The notes under the pieces are model-generated. The model did not search any database, was not told where the DNA came from, and worked only from the letters and a program-made list of their open reading frames with translations. Below are positions 36,623 to 45,886 of a stretch of DNA of 64,000 nucleotides, one piece after another. Within the stretch, counting starts at the first letter, position 1. Every line of letters starts with the position of its first letter. Origin of the DNA: Lysobacter antibioticus (lineage in GTDB: Bacteria; Pseudomonadota; Gammaproteobacteria; Xanthomonadales; Xanthomonadaceae); the NCBI RefSeq assembly GCF_001442535.1, contig NZ_CP013141.1, positions 1,810,577-1,874,576 of the forward strand, given 5' to 3'. The position numbers and the translations under genes are program-made.

Positions 36623-38215
36623 TCAACTAAAGTTCCAGACGTGCTTGGCGAACAGACGCTCGGACTGCACCTGGCGGCCGGCGCAGAATTCGAGCAACTG
36701 GCTCGATTCCTGGATCTGACGCGCGTCCTCGGTGTAGTCCATGCCCATGAAGTACTTGAACCACGGCTCCATGCCGAGCGCGTAGACGTAGACCTGCGAG
36801 GGCTTGAAGATCTCGATCATCTTCTGCGCCGAGGCGCAGTCGGAGCCGTTGAAGCGGCGCGACTCGTTGATCTCGCGCGGAATCGGCTTGGTGAACAACG
36901 AGCCGTACAGCCAGCTCATCGGCGCGCCGACGCACTCCATTCCGATGAACAGCAAGTCGATATGCCCGATCACCTTCTGGATGCGCTCATACATGCGCTC
37001 GTCCAGGCTCGACGAATCGGCGCCGGAGAAAATCTTCTGCCCGGCGAACTCGAAGTACCACGCGGTCTTGGAGCGGATGTGCAGGTCGGCGTGCTCGCCG
37101 AGGAAGGGGATCGCACGGATGCGTCCGTCGACGCAGTCCAAGATCTCCATATCCTCGAACTCACGCACTTTAAAACCGATGGTCTGCAGCATCAGCTTGA
37201 TCGAGGGGTCGACGATGCTGCCGCCGCCGTTCTTCGGCACCAGCACCTCGCCGATCTTGTGGCGCAGCTGTAACAGGGTCTCCACACAGACATGGTCCAT
37301 GTGGGTGTGGGTCAGGCAGACGTAGTCGATGGTCTCGGGCAGCTCGCTGAAGCTCAGCACGCGGTCGCCGTTGGCCTGGTCGCGCACGGCGATGATCGGG
37401 TCGACCAGGATGCTGGTGCGCTCGGTTTCCAGCAGCAGGCCGGCATGGCCGAGATAGCTGACCCGCAGGCGTCCTTCCAGCGCCGCGCGCGTGACCCGCG
37501 GCGGCTCGGTGGTGAACAGCTCGTCCACGGTCAGCCCGCCCTGCAGGCCGACGCCGTCGAACAGCCTGTCGATCTGCTCGCGTTCGATCGGCGTGCCGCG
37601 CGCGGCGAACAAAGTGTCGATGAAGTCGTGGGCGAACGGCACCTCGACGTGCAGATGATTCTCGTCGGGCAGGCGCGGCGAGCTGAGCACGAACGGACGC
37701 TCCTTGACCTTGCCGAGCAGCCCCAGCGAAACGCTCTGCGCCAGCGGCTTGTACAGCGGGCTCTCGTAGATCAAGCCTTCGATCAGGCGGAACGAGGCGT
37801 TGTGGTTCATGTCGTAGATCAGCTCGACATAACCGCGCAGCGCTTCCGGCACTTGCGCGTACAGCGGCTCCAGCGACAGGCCCTTGGCCTGCTCCAGCAT
37901 CTCGTTGAGCTTCGCCACCGCCTTGCGCAGGTCCAGGTAGTCCTGATGGGTGTGTTCGATGTCGTGGATCAGGCCGCGCACGTTGTCGAGCTGGTCTTCG
38001 CTGCAATTGACGAAGTCGCCGCCGGACAGCTCCGGGTTCTTGCTCGCGGCCAGGTGCAACTGGTGATTGGCGACGAAGGACTTCATCAGGCGCAGGCTGC
38101 GGCCGGTGATGTTCATCGCCGCGCTGACCGGCGGCAACAGGTAGGGCCAGGCGTACCACTTGAGCACGAGCGGCTCGAAATAGACGTTCTCCCTGAGGTA
38201 GTAGCGCTGCTGCAT
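36623..38215 (-). CDS. CmlA-like di-iron beta-hydroxylase acting on carrier-bound amino acid
   Basis: 530 residues. The N-terminus (RYYLREN...EPLVLKWYAW) and total length match the CmlA family, whose founder in chloramphenicol biosynthesis hydroxylates the beta-carbon of an aminoacyl residue bound to an NRPS carrier domain. The C-terminal half has a metallo-beta-lactamase fold with metal motif THTHMDH (about residues 340-346) and a later GADSS motif carrying a further Asp ligand. The protein is cytoplasmic, with no signal peptide. Position inside the operon between NRPS-1 and NRPS-2 argues for hydroxylation of one residue, perhaps that of NRPS-2 module 1. Two ATGs are possible, 38221 and 38215; AAGGA at 38223-38227 sits 7 nt from the second and 1 nt from the first, so 38215 is chosen. 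The family assignment is strong; the target residue is inference. Confidence 0.88.
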   Translation of the reverse strand: MQQRYYLRENVYFEPLVLKWYAWPYLLPPVSAAMNITGRSLRLMKSFVANHQLHLAASKNPELSGGDFVNCSEDQLDNVRGLIHDIEHTHQDYLDLRKAVAKLNEMLEQAKGLSLEPLYAQVPEALRGYVELIYDMNHNASFRLIEGLIYESPLYKPLAQSVSLGLLGKVKERPFVLSSPRLPDENHLHVEVPFAHDFIDTLFAARGTPIEREQIDRLFDGVGLQGGLTVDELFTTEPPRVTRAALEGRLRVSYLGHAGLLLETERTSILVDPIIAVRDQANGDRVLSFSELPETIDYVCLTHTHMDHVCVETLLQLRHKIGEVLVPKNGGGSIVDPSIKLMLQTIGFKVREFEDMEILDCVDGRIRAIPFLGEHADLHIRSKTAWYFEFAGQKIFSGADSSSLDERMYERIQKVIGHIDLLFIGMECVGAPMSWLYGSLFTKPIPREINESRRFNGSDCASAQKMIEIFKPSQVYVYALGMEPWFKYFMGMDYTEDARQIQESSQLLEFCAGRQVQSERLFAKHVWNFS

Positions 38216-38222
38216 GCTCATG

Positions 38223-38227
38223 TCCTT
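38223..38227 (-). promoter_or_regulatory. RBS deciding the hydroxylase start
   Basis: Reads AAGGA on the minus strand. It lies 7 nt from ATG 38215 but only 1 nt from the upstream in-frame ATG at 38221, favouring the shorter protein. Confidence 0.55.
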
Positions 38228-38283
38228 GCCGTTTCCATTCCAGAATGTGGTCGTTCGCGTATGGCGGATCGCTGCGGCGGCAG

Positions 38284-41200
38284 CTACAGGTCGAACTCGA
38301 TGACGGTGACGTCGTCGGCCTCGCGGCGCAGGCGCGGCGACTGTTGTTCGACGAACGCGGCCATGTCCTTCAAGGCCTGGCGCCCGTACAGTTCGCCGAC
38401 GTTGGCGTTGATGCCGTAGCGCTGGCGGATCTCGAAGCCGAGCCGGGTGATGACCAGCGAACTGCCGCCGAGCTCGAAGAACTGGTCGTGGCGACCGACG
38501 CGTTCCAAGCCCAGCAGTTCGCACCAGATCGCGGCGAGCGCGGTCTCGACCTCGCCCTGCGGCGCTTCGAACTCGCGGCGGATCACCGCGTCGTCGCCCG
38601 GCGCCGGCAAGGCCTTGCGGTCGAGCTTGCCGTTCGGGGTCAGCGGCAAGGCCGTCAGGGTCACGAAGGCGCTCGGCAACATGAACTCGGCCAGGCTGCG
38701 CGACAGTTGCTCGCGCAGGCGCGCCGCCGACAGCTCGACGCCCTCTTCCGGCACCACGTAGGCGATCAGGCGCTTGTCGCCGCCCTCGCCTTCGCGCGCC
38801 ACCACCACCGCTTCGCGCACACCTTCGCAAGCCGCGAGCTTGCTCTCGATCTCGCCGAGCTCGATGCGGAAGCCGCGGATCTTGACCTGGAAGTCGTTGC
38901 GGCCCAGGTATTCGATGGTGCCGTCAGCGCGCCAGCGACCGAGGTCACCGGTCTTGTACATCCGAGCGGCTTCGTTAGCGATGAAGGGATCGCGGACAAA
39001 ACGCTCAGCGGTCAACTCCGGACGATGCAGATAGCCGCGTGCCACGCCCTCCCCACCGATGTACAGCTCGCCGACCACCCCCACCGGCACCGGCTGCAAA
39101 TGCGCATCGACGATGTAGATACGCGTATTCGCGACCGGCTTGCCGATGTGCGAGGCAAAACCATCCGCGCGGTCCATCGCCACCCAGGTCGAATAGGTCG
39201 TAGTCTCGGTCGGACCGTACAGGTTCGCGACCATCGCCACCTCGGTCTGGGCGAAGATCTGCTCGACCAGGGCACGCTTGAGCGGCTCGCCGGCCAGATT
39301 GACCGTGCGCGTGGTCGCCGGCACCCCGCCGCTCTGCAGCAAGGCGTTGATGCCCGAAGGCACGGTGTTGATCAGACTCAGCGGGCTGCCTGGGTCGGTC
39401 GCCAGCACATCACGCACGAGCGTTATCTGCGCGCCGATGCTCAGCGGTGCGAACAGCTCGTACACGGCCAGGTCGAAGTTGATCGAGGTCGAGAACAGCG
39501 TATTGCTCAGCTGTTCGGCGCTGAAGTTGGCGTTCGCCCAGGCGATGAAGTTGGCCGCATTCGCGTGCTCGATCGCCACGCCCTTGGGCTGGCCGGTCGA
39601 GCCGGAGGTGTAGATCACGTAGGCCAAGTGGCGCGCGGTCAGGCCATCGACGACCGGGTCGTGCTCGGGCTGATCGGCCAAGTCCGCATCGTCGGCGAAC
39701 ACGACCGGCACCGCGACCTCGCCTAGCAAGCCCGTCAGCGACTGTTGGCTCAACAGCGCCATCGGCGCGCTGTCGGCGAGCATGTAGGCCAGGCGGTCCG
39801 GCGGATAGTTCGGGTCCAGCGGCACGTAAGCCGCGCCGGCCTTGAGGATGCCGAGCACGCCGGCCACGAGCGACGGACCGCGTTCGAGGCAGATCGCGAC
39901 GCGGTCGTCGGCGCGCACGCCGAGCGCGAGCAGGCGATGGGCGATGCGGTTGGCCCGGCGGTTGAGTTCGGCGTAGCTCAGGCGTTCGTCGCCGCAGACC
40001 AGTGCGGTCGCTCCCGGCGTCGCCAGAACCTGCGCCTCGAACGGCTGGTGCAGCAGGCGCTCGCGCGGATAGTCGAAAGCAGTATCGTTAAAGGTTTCGA
40101 GCACGTGCTCGCGCTCATCCGCCGACAATAGCGGCAGGCGGCTGACCGGGGCTTGCGCGTCGGCGACCATGGCTTCGAGCAGGCGGACGAAATAGCCGGC
40201 ATAGCGTTCGATGGTCTCGCGCTCGAACAGGTCGGTGGCGTACTCCAGCTCGCCGACGATCTCGGCGCCCGATTCGCTGAGTGCCAGCGACAGGTCGAAG
40301 CGGGTGGTGGCCTGCGCGGTCGCCAGCGGGCTCAAGCTCAGGCCCGGCAGGTTCAGGGTCGCGCCGCCGGGCGTGTTGTCGAGCGACAACATGGCCTGGA
40401 ACAGCGGACTGTGGCTGAGCGTGCGCGCCGGCTGCAGCGCGTCGACGACCTGTTCGAACGGCAGGTCCTGATGGTCGTAGGCGTCGAGCGCGACCGCGCG
40501 GACCCGCGCCAGCAACTGCGCCGCGCTCGGGTCGTCGCGCAGGCTCACGCGCAGGGCCAAGGCGTTGACGAAGAAGCCGATCAGCGGCTCGGTCTGCGGA
40601 TGCTGGCGGTTCGCCACCGGCGTGCCGACGACGACCTCGTCCTGTCCGCTCAGACGCGACAACAACGTCGACCAGGCGGCCAACAAGGCCATGAACAAGG
40701 TCGCGCCGTGCCCCTGTGCCCAGGCGCGCAGCGCGGCGCTGAGCGCGGCCGGCAGCACCAGCGGCACGCTGTCACCGGCATAGCTCTGCACCGGCGGACG
40801 CGGCCGGTCGGTCGGCAGCTCCAGCAACACCGGCGCGCCACGCAACTGCGCGCGCCAGAATTCGCCGAGCTCGCGCAGCCGCTCGCCCTGCAATTGCTCG
40901 CGTTGCCAGGCGGCGTAGTCGGCGTACTGGATCGACAAGGGCGGCAGCGGATCGGCCTGGCCCTGGCGCATCGCGGCATACAGCGCGCTGACTTCCTTGA
41001 CCAACAGGCCGATCGACCAACCGTCGGAAATGATGTGGTGCTGGGTGAACAGCAGGATGTGTTCGTCCGAGGACAGCAGCAGCAGGCGGCCGCGGATCAG
41101 CGGCCCGGCGGCCAGATCGAACGGCGCCACCGCTTCGGCGGCGCCGTGTTCGGCCGCGGCCAGCGCGCGCGAACCGGGATCGAGATGGCGCAGGTCGTGA

Positions 41201-44200
41201 TCGACCAATTGGAAACCGGTGTCGACGGCGCCGATCGACTGGCGCGGTTCGCCCTGCTGCTCGACGAACACCGTGCGCAGGCTCTCGTGACGGGCGACGA
41301 CCCGGTCCAGCGCCGCCTGCAAGGCGCCGCGGTCGAGCTTGCCGCGCACGTGCAGCGCTGCGCACATGTGGTACGCAGCGCCGGCGGCGGCGTCGAGTTG
41401 ATTGAGGAACCACAAACGCTGCTGCGGCCACGACAGCGGCAAGGCGCCGTCGCGAGCGACCGGCGCGATCGGCTCGAACGAGGCCACGCGCGGTGCCTCC
41501 AGCGCGTCGGCATGCGCGGCCAGCGCCGACAGGGTCGGACGCGCGAACAGATCGCGCAGGGCGATGTCGACGCCGATCGTCTGACGTATCCGCGACACTG
41601 CCTGAAGGGCCAGCAGCGAATGCCCGCCGAGCTCGAAGAACTGGTCGTGGCGGCCGACGCGTTCCAGGCCCAGCAGCTCGCACCAGATCGCGGCGAGCGT
41701 GGTCTCGACCTCGCCCTGCGGCGATTCGAACTCGCGGCGGATCACCGCGTCGTCGCCCGGCGCCGGCAAGGCCTTGCGGTCGAGCTTGCCGTTCGGGGTC
41801 AGCGGCAACGCCGCCAGGGTCACGAAGGCGCTCGGCAGCATGAACTCGGCCAGACTGCGCGACAGTTGCTCGCGCAGGCGCGCCGCCGACAGCTCCACGC
41901 CCTCGGCGGGAACCACGTAAGCGATTAAGCGCTTATCGCCGCCCTCGCCTTCGCGCGCCACCACCACCGCTTCGCGCACGCCTTCGCACGCAGCGAGCTT
42001 GCTCTCGATCTCGCCGAGCTCGATGCGGAAGCCGCGGATCTTGACCTGGAAGTCGTTGCGGCCCAGGTACTCGATGGTGCCGTCGGCGCGCCAGCGGCCG
42101 AGGTCGCCGGTCTTGTACATCCGAGCGGCTTCGTCCGCGACGAAGGGATCGCGCACGAAACGCTCGGCAGTCAGTTCGGGACGGTGCAGATAGCCGCGGG
42201 CCACGCCTTCGCCGCCGATGTACAGCTCCCCGACCACCCCGACCGGCACCGGCTCGAGATGCGCATCGACGATGTAGATGCGGGTGTTCGCGACCGGCTT
42301 GCCGATGTGCGAGGCAAAACCATCCGCGCGGTCCATCGCAACCCAGGTCGAATAGGTCGTGGTCTCGGTCGGGCCGTACAGGTTCGCAACCATCGCCACG
42401 TCGGTCTGGGCGAAGATCTGCTCGACCAGCGCGCGCTTGAGCGGTTCGCCGGCCAGATTGACCGTGCGCGTGGTCACCGGCACCCCGCCGCTCTGCAGCA
42501 AGGCGTTGATGCCCGAGGGCACGGTGTTGATCAGGCTCAGCGGGCTGTTCGAATCGGTCGCCAGCACATCACGCACGACGGTGATCTGCGCGCCGATGCT
42601 CAGCGGTGCGAACAACTCGTACACCGCCAGGTCGAAGTTGATCGAGGTCGAGAACAGCGTATTGCTCAGCTGCTCGCGGCTGAAGTTGGCGTTCGCCCAG
42701 GCGATGAAATTCGTCGCATTCGCATGTTCGATCGCCACGCCCTTGGGCTGGCCGGTCGAACCGGAGGTGTAGATCACGTAGGCCAGATGGCGCGCGGTCA
42801 GGCCATCGACCTTCGGATCATGCTCGGGCTGATCGGCCAAGTCCGCATCGTCGGCCAACACGACCGGCACCGCGACCTCACCCAGCAAGCCCGTCAGCGA
42901 CTGTTGGCTCAACAGCGCCATCGGCGCACTGTCGGCGAGCATGTAGGCCAAACGGTCCGCAGGATAGTTCGGGTCCAGCGGCACGTAGGCCGCGCCGGCC
43001 TTGAGGATGCCGAGCACCCCGGCCACGAGCGACGGACTGCGTTCGAGGCAGATCGCGACGCGGTCGTCGGCACGCACGCCGAGCGCAAGCAGCCGATGCG
43101 CAATGCGGTTGGCCCAGCGATTGAGTTCGGCATAGCTCAGCCGCTCGCCGCCGCAGACCAGTGCGGTCGCTCCCGGCGTCGCCCGAACCTGCGTCTCGAA
43201 CGGCTGATGCAGCAGACGCTCGCGCGGGTAATCGAAAGCAGTGTCGTTGAAGGCTTCCAGCACCTGCTCGCGCTCGGCCGCCGACAGCAGCGGCAGGCGG
43301 CTGACCGGGCACTGGGCGTCGGCGATCATGCCGTCGAGCAGCACTTCGAAGCATTGCGCATAGCGCGCGACCGTGGCCTGATCGAACAGATCGGTGTCGT
43401 AGACGAAATCGCAACGCAAGCCGTCGTCGAACTCCATCGCCTGCAAGGCCAGGCCGATGCGGTCGCTGCCGAGGCGTTGCGGCAGCGGGAACGGCCGCAG
43501 GCCGATCTCGCCCCAATGCGCCACCGGCGCGGCGGACTCGTCGGCCTTCCACAGCGCCGCGAGATCCTTGCTGCGGCGCGCGTTCTGGAACACGAACACG
43601 CTCTGGAACAGCGGATGCTCGCCGCGCTCCTGGCCGGCGTGCAGGCGGTCGACCAGGCGGGAGAACGGATAGTCCTGCTGCGCCATGCCCTTGAGCGCGG
43701 CATTGCGGGCCAGACGCAGCACGTCGGCGACGGTCTGGCGTTCGGCGAAGCCAGCGCGCAACGCGACCATGTTGACGAAGTCGCCGACCACGCCGTCCCA
43801 CTGCGGACGGCTGCGGCCCGGCATCGGCGAGCCGACGACGACGTCGTCCTGGCCGCTGAGGCGGTGCAACAGAATCTGGTAAGCGGCCAACAACGTGGTG
43901 AACAGCGTTCCAGCCTGGCGCGTAGCCAGAGCGGTCAGCGCCTGGGACGTCGTCGCCGACAGCGACAGCGAAACCACCGCCTGCGCCCCGCTCGGCCGCG
44001 CCGGGCGCGGACGGTCGCTCGGCAGGTCCAACACAGGTGCGGGCGTGGCGAAGCGATCCTGCCAATAGCCGAACTGGCGCTCGGCCTCGGCGCTGCCGAG
44101 CCAGTCGCGCTGCCAGGCGACGTAATCGCGATAGCTGGCGGCGGCCGCGCTCGGTTCGGCCTCGGTCGTGGTGCCGGACAGCAGCGCGCCGAACTCTTCG

Positions 44201-44694
44201 AGCAGGCGCCAATACGACCAACCGTCGCAGATCAAATGATCGAAGGCCAGCACGAACACCGATTCGCGCGCATCGCGCACATCACGCACATACAGGGCGG
44301 CCCGCACCAGCGGCGCGCGCTCGTCGTCGAACGTTGCCAGCGCATCGGCGCCGACCCTCGCCTTCAACTCGTCCTCGTCGAGGCCGGCGGCATCGACGAT
44401 CGACAGCGGCACCTGCGCGTCGAGCGCGATGCATTGCTCGGGCTCGCGGCCGTCGAGGCAACGTACTCGCGCGCGCAGCATCGGATGGCGCGCAGCCAGG
44501 GTCTCGAGCGCGCGCGCGATCGCCGACGGCTCGATCCGTCCCTGCAAGGCCACGGCGAACACGTTGTTGTGGTTGCCGCGCCCGGCCGGGTCGAAACGGT
44601 ACAGGAACCACCGTCCCTGCTGCGCAGCGGACAGCGGAAACCAGGCGTCCATGTCCTCGTTTCGCTCCATCTCGATGGCCCTTTCCAAATTCAT
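38284..44694 (-). CDS. NRPS-1 (initiating), Cstart-A(Ala)-T-C-A(Ala)-T
   Basis: First NRPS of the line, 2136 residues, two modules. The N-terminal C domain (about 18-450) has FDHLICDG near 156: the first His of HHxxxDG is Asp and the catalytic second His is kept. Its place behind a FAAL and a free ACP suggests a starter C domain that N-acylates residue 1. A1 (core [11 protein letters not shown] near 646) and A2 (near 1700) share the code DLYNNALTYK, which I associate with Ala (known DLFNNALTYK). T1 is near 1022 (GGHSLL) and T2 near 2075 (GGSSLV). C2 (HHIISDGWS near 1222) is SWPQQRLWFLN type, resembling dual C/E. The tail ends IEFDL, an acidic peptide likely to pair with the TubC domain of NRPS-2. 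The start is supported by AGGA 9 nt upstream. Confidence 0.93.
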   Translation of the reverse strand: MNLERAIEMERNEDMDAWFPLSAAQQGRWFLYRFDPAGRGNHNNVFAVALQGRIEPSAIARALETLAARHPMLRARVRCLDGREPEQCIALDAQVPLSIVDAAGLDEDELKARVGADALATFDDERAPLVRAALYVRDVRDARESVFVLAFDHLICDGWSYWRLLEEFGALLSGTTTEAEPSAAAASYRDYVAWQRDWLGSAEAERQFGYWQDRFATPAPVLDLPSDRPRPARPSGAQAVVSLSLSATTSQALTALATRQAGTLFTTLLAAYQILLHRLSGQDDVVVGSPMPGRSRPQWDGVVGDFVNMVALRAGFAERQTVADVLRLARNAALKGMAQQDYPFSRLVDRLHAGQERGEHPLFQSVFVFQNARRSKDLAALWKADESAAPVAHWGEIGLRPFPLPQRLGSDRIGLALQAMEFDDGLRCDFVYDTDLFDQATVARYAQCFEVLLDGMIADAQCPVSRLPLLSAAEREQVLEAFNDTAFDYPRERLLHQPFETQVRATPGATALVCGGERLSYAELNRWANRIAHRLLALGVRADDRVAICLERSPSLVAGVLGILKAGAAYVPLDPNYPADRLAYMLADSAPMALLSQQSLTGLLGEVAVPVVLADDADLADQPEHDPKVDGLTARHLAYVIYTSGSTGQPKGVAIEHANATNFIAWANANFSREQLSNTLFSTSINFDLAVYELFAPLSIGAQITVVRDVLATDSNSPLSLINTVPSGINALLQSGGVPVTTRTVNLAGEPLKRALVEQIFAQTDVAMVANLYGPTETTTYSTWVAMDRADGFASHIGKPVANTRIYIVDAHLEPVPVGVVGELYIGGEGVARGYLHRPELTAERFVRDPFVADEAARMYKTGDLGRWRADGTIEYLGRNDFQVKIRGFRIELGEIESKLAACEGVREAVVVAREGEGGDKRLIAYVVPAEGVELSAARLREQLSRSLAEFMLPSAFVTLAALPLTPNGKLDRKALPAPGDDAVIRREFESPQGEVETTLAAIWCELLGLERVGRHDQFFELGGHSLLALQAVSRIRQTIGVDIALRDLFARPTLSALAAHADALEAPRVASFEPIAPVARDGALPLSWPQQRLWFLNQLDAAAGAAYHMCAALHVRGKLDRGALQAALDRVVARHESLRTVFVEQQGEPRQSIGAVDTGFQLVDHDLRHLDPGSRALAAAEHGAAEAVAPFDLAAGPLIRGRLLLLSSDEHILLFTQHHIISDGWSIGLLVKEVSALYAAMRQGQADPLPPLSIQYADYAAWQREQLQGERLRELGEFWRAQLRGAPVLLELPTDRPRPPVQSYAGDSVPLVLPAALSAALRAWAQGHGATLFMALLAAWSTLLSRLSGQDEVVVGTPVANRQHPQTEPLIGFFVNALALRVSLRDDPSAAQLLARVRAVALDAYDHQDLPFEQVVDALQPARTLSHSPLFQAMLSLDNTPGGATLNLPGLSLSPLATAQATTRFDLSLALSESGAEIVGELEYATDLFERETIERYAGYFVRLLEAMVADAQAPVSRLPLLSADEREHVLETFNDTAFDYPRERLLHQPFEAQVLATPGATALVCGDERLSYAELNRRANRIAHRLLALGVRADDRVAICLERGPSLVAGVLGILKAGAAYVPLDPNYPPDRLAYMLADSAPMALLSQQSLTGLLGEVAVPVVFADDADLADQPEHDPVVDGLTARHLAYVIYTSGSTGQPKGVAIEHANAANFIAWANANFSAEQLSNTLFSTSINFDLAVYELFAPLSIGAQITLVRDVLATDPGSPLSLINTVPSGINALLQSGGVPATTRTVNLAGEPLKRALVEQIFAQTEVAMVANLYGPTETTTYSTWVAMDRADGFASHIGKPVANTRIYIVDAHLQPVPVGVVGELYIGGEGVARGYLHRPELTAERFVRDPFIANEAARMYKTGDLGRWRADGTIEYLGRNDFQVKIRGFRIELGEIESKLAACEGVREAVVVAREGEGGDKRLIAYVVPEEGVELSAARLREQLSRSLAEFMLPSAFVTLTALPLTPNGKLDRKALPAPGDDAVIRREFEAPQGEVETALAAIWCELLGLERVGRHDQFFELGGSSLVITRLGFEIRQRYGINANVGELYGRQALKDMAAFVEQQSPRLRREADDVTVIEFDL
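38480..40150 (-). repeat. Module repeat within NRPS-1, copy 1 (A2-T2)
   Basis: Near-identical to 41639-43309 at a constant offset of 3159 bp: the A domains of the two Ala-type modules. Confidence 0.83.
41639..43309 (-). repeat. Module repeat within NRPS-1, copy 2 (A1-T1)
   Basis: Partner of 38480-40150; encodes the first Ala-type A domain and its carrier domain. Confidence 0.83.
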
Positions 44695-44764
44695 CTATCG
44701 CGTCCTGTCGATTCGCGTCCTGCCAAAGCCGGTCTCGCGACCGGCGGTCCTGTGTCGCTACGCG

Positions 44765-45886
44765 TCAGTCCTGGCGCGTCCAGTGCGCCGCTGCCGCGAC
44801 CACGTCGCTGAGCACGCCGGCGGCGGTGATCTCCACGCCCGCCCCCGGGCCGCTGACGCACAAAGGCATGCGGTCCTGCAGTTCGGTGCGGATCGAGATC
44901 AGGTTCTGACCCGGTTCGAGCTGGGCGAACGACGAGTGCGCCGGCACCCGGCGCAGGTTGATGCGCCCGCCTTCGCGGCTGGCCTCGGCCAGCACCACCC
45001 AGCGCTCGCCCTGCTCCAGGGCGTTGGCGATGCGGGCTTTCCACCCGGCGTCGGCGACCTGCAGGGCCGGGATCAGATCGTCGGAGGCGATGTCGAGGTC
45101 GGCGAAGGGCTCGATCACCAGGTCTTCGAGCTCCATCGCGAAACCGGCTTCGCGCGCCAGCACCAGCAGCTTGCGGCTGAGATCGATCGCGCGCAGGTCT
45201 TCCATCGGGTCGGGCTCGGTGTAGCCGAGCGCGCGCGCTTCGGCCACCGCGGCCGAGAACAGACACCCCTCGTGCATGCGGTGCAGGATGTAGCTCAGCG
45301 AGCCCGACAACACGCCCTGCACCGAGATCACCCGTTCGCCGCGCAGGCGCAAATCGCGCAGCGGGCCGAGCAAGGGAATCGCCGAGCCGACCGTGGTCTC
45401 GTAGCGGTACGGCACGCCGCGTTCGCGTGCGGCGTGCTGCAGATCGCGATAGCTCGACAGGCTGCGCGCGTTGGCGCGCTTGTTGGCTGCGACGATGCCC
45501 ATGCCGCCCATCAACAAGCGCGGGTAGAAATCGGCGATCTCGTCGCTGGCGGTGCAGTCGACCACCAGGGTGCGCACGCCGCCGTGGCGGCCGACGTGCG
45601 ACATCAGCCGTTCGACATCGTCGGCGCCGCGCTCGGGCATGTGCTCGTCGATCGACTCCGGGACGATGCCGTGGGTGTCGAAGGCGAAGCCGCGGCGGTC
45701 GAAACCGGCGAGCAGGCGCAGATCGAGATTGGCTTCCGACAACAAGGCCGGCTGGCGATTGCCGAGCTGGCGCCGGAAGGCGCTGCCGACCTTGCCGCGG
45801 GCGCCGATCAGCACCAGGTCGACGCGGTGAGCGTCGACCACGCTGTTGCGGGCCTGGATACGTACGGGCGAGTAATCAGCCAGCAT
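44765..45886 (-). CDS. hom: Homoserine dehydrogenase
   Basis: 373 residues. NAD(P)-dependent reduction of aspartate semialdehyde to homoserine, in the Met/Thr branch of aspartate metabolism, is the expected activity. A Rossmann motif LIGARGKVGS lies near the N-terminus. The family signatures VAANKRAN (middle) and TTVGSAIPLLGPLRDL, followed by GVLSGSLSYIL, are all present, as is the GYTEPDPMEDL stretch around the catalytic region. There is no aspartokinase domain, so it is monofunctional. The frame opens further upstream, but ATG 45886 gives the expected N-terminus and overlaps the metX stop by 11 bp, so the two are probably co-translated. It ends 70 bp before NRPS-1. It could be ordinary methionine biosynthesis that happens to sit here, or a precursor supply for the peptide. 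Confidence 0.88.
   Translation of the reverse strand: MLADYSPVRIQARNSVVDAHRVDLVLIGARGKVGSAFRRQLGNRQPALLSEANLDLRLLAGFDRRGFAFDTHGIVPESIDEHMPERGADDVERLMSHVGRHGGVRTLVVDCTASDEIADFYPRLLMGGMGIVAANKRANARSLSSYRDLQHAARERGVPYRYETTVGSAIPLLGPLRDLRLRGERVISVQGVLSGSLSYILHRMHEGCLFSAAVAEARALGYTEPDPMEDLRAIDLSRKLLVLAREAGFAMELEDLVIEPFADLDIASDDLIPALQVADAGWKARIANALEQGERWVVLAEASREGGRINLRRVPAHSSFAQLEPGQNLISIRTELQDRMPLCVSGPGAGVEITAAGVLSDVVAAAAHWTRQD

Noticed and set aside
36623..38215. Reading the MBL-fold protein as a beta-lactamase or lactonase
   Set aside because: Length and the N-terminal CmlA-type segment, with its position inside an NRPS operon, fit the hydroxylase family better.
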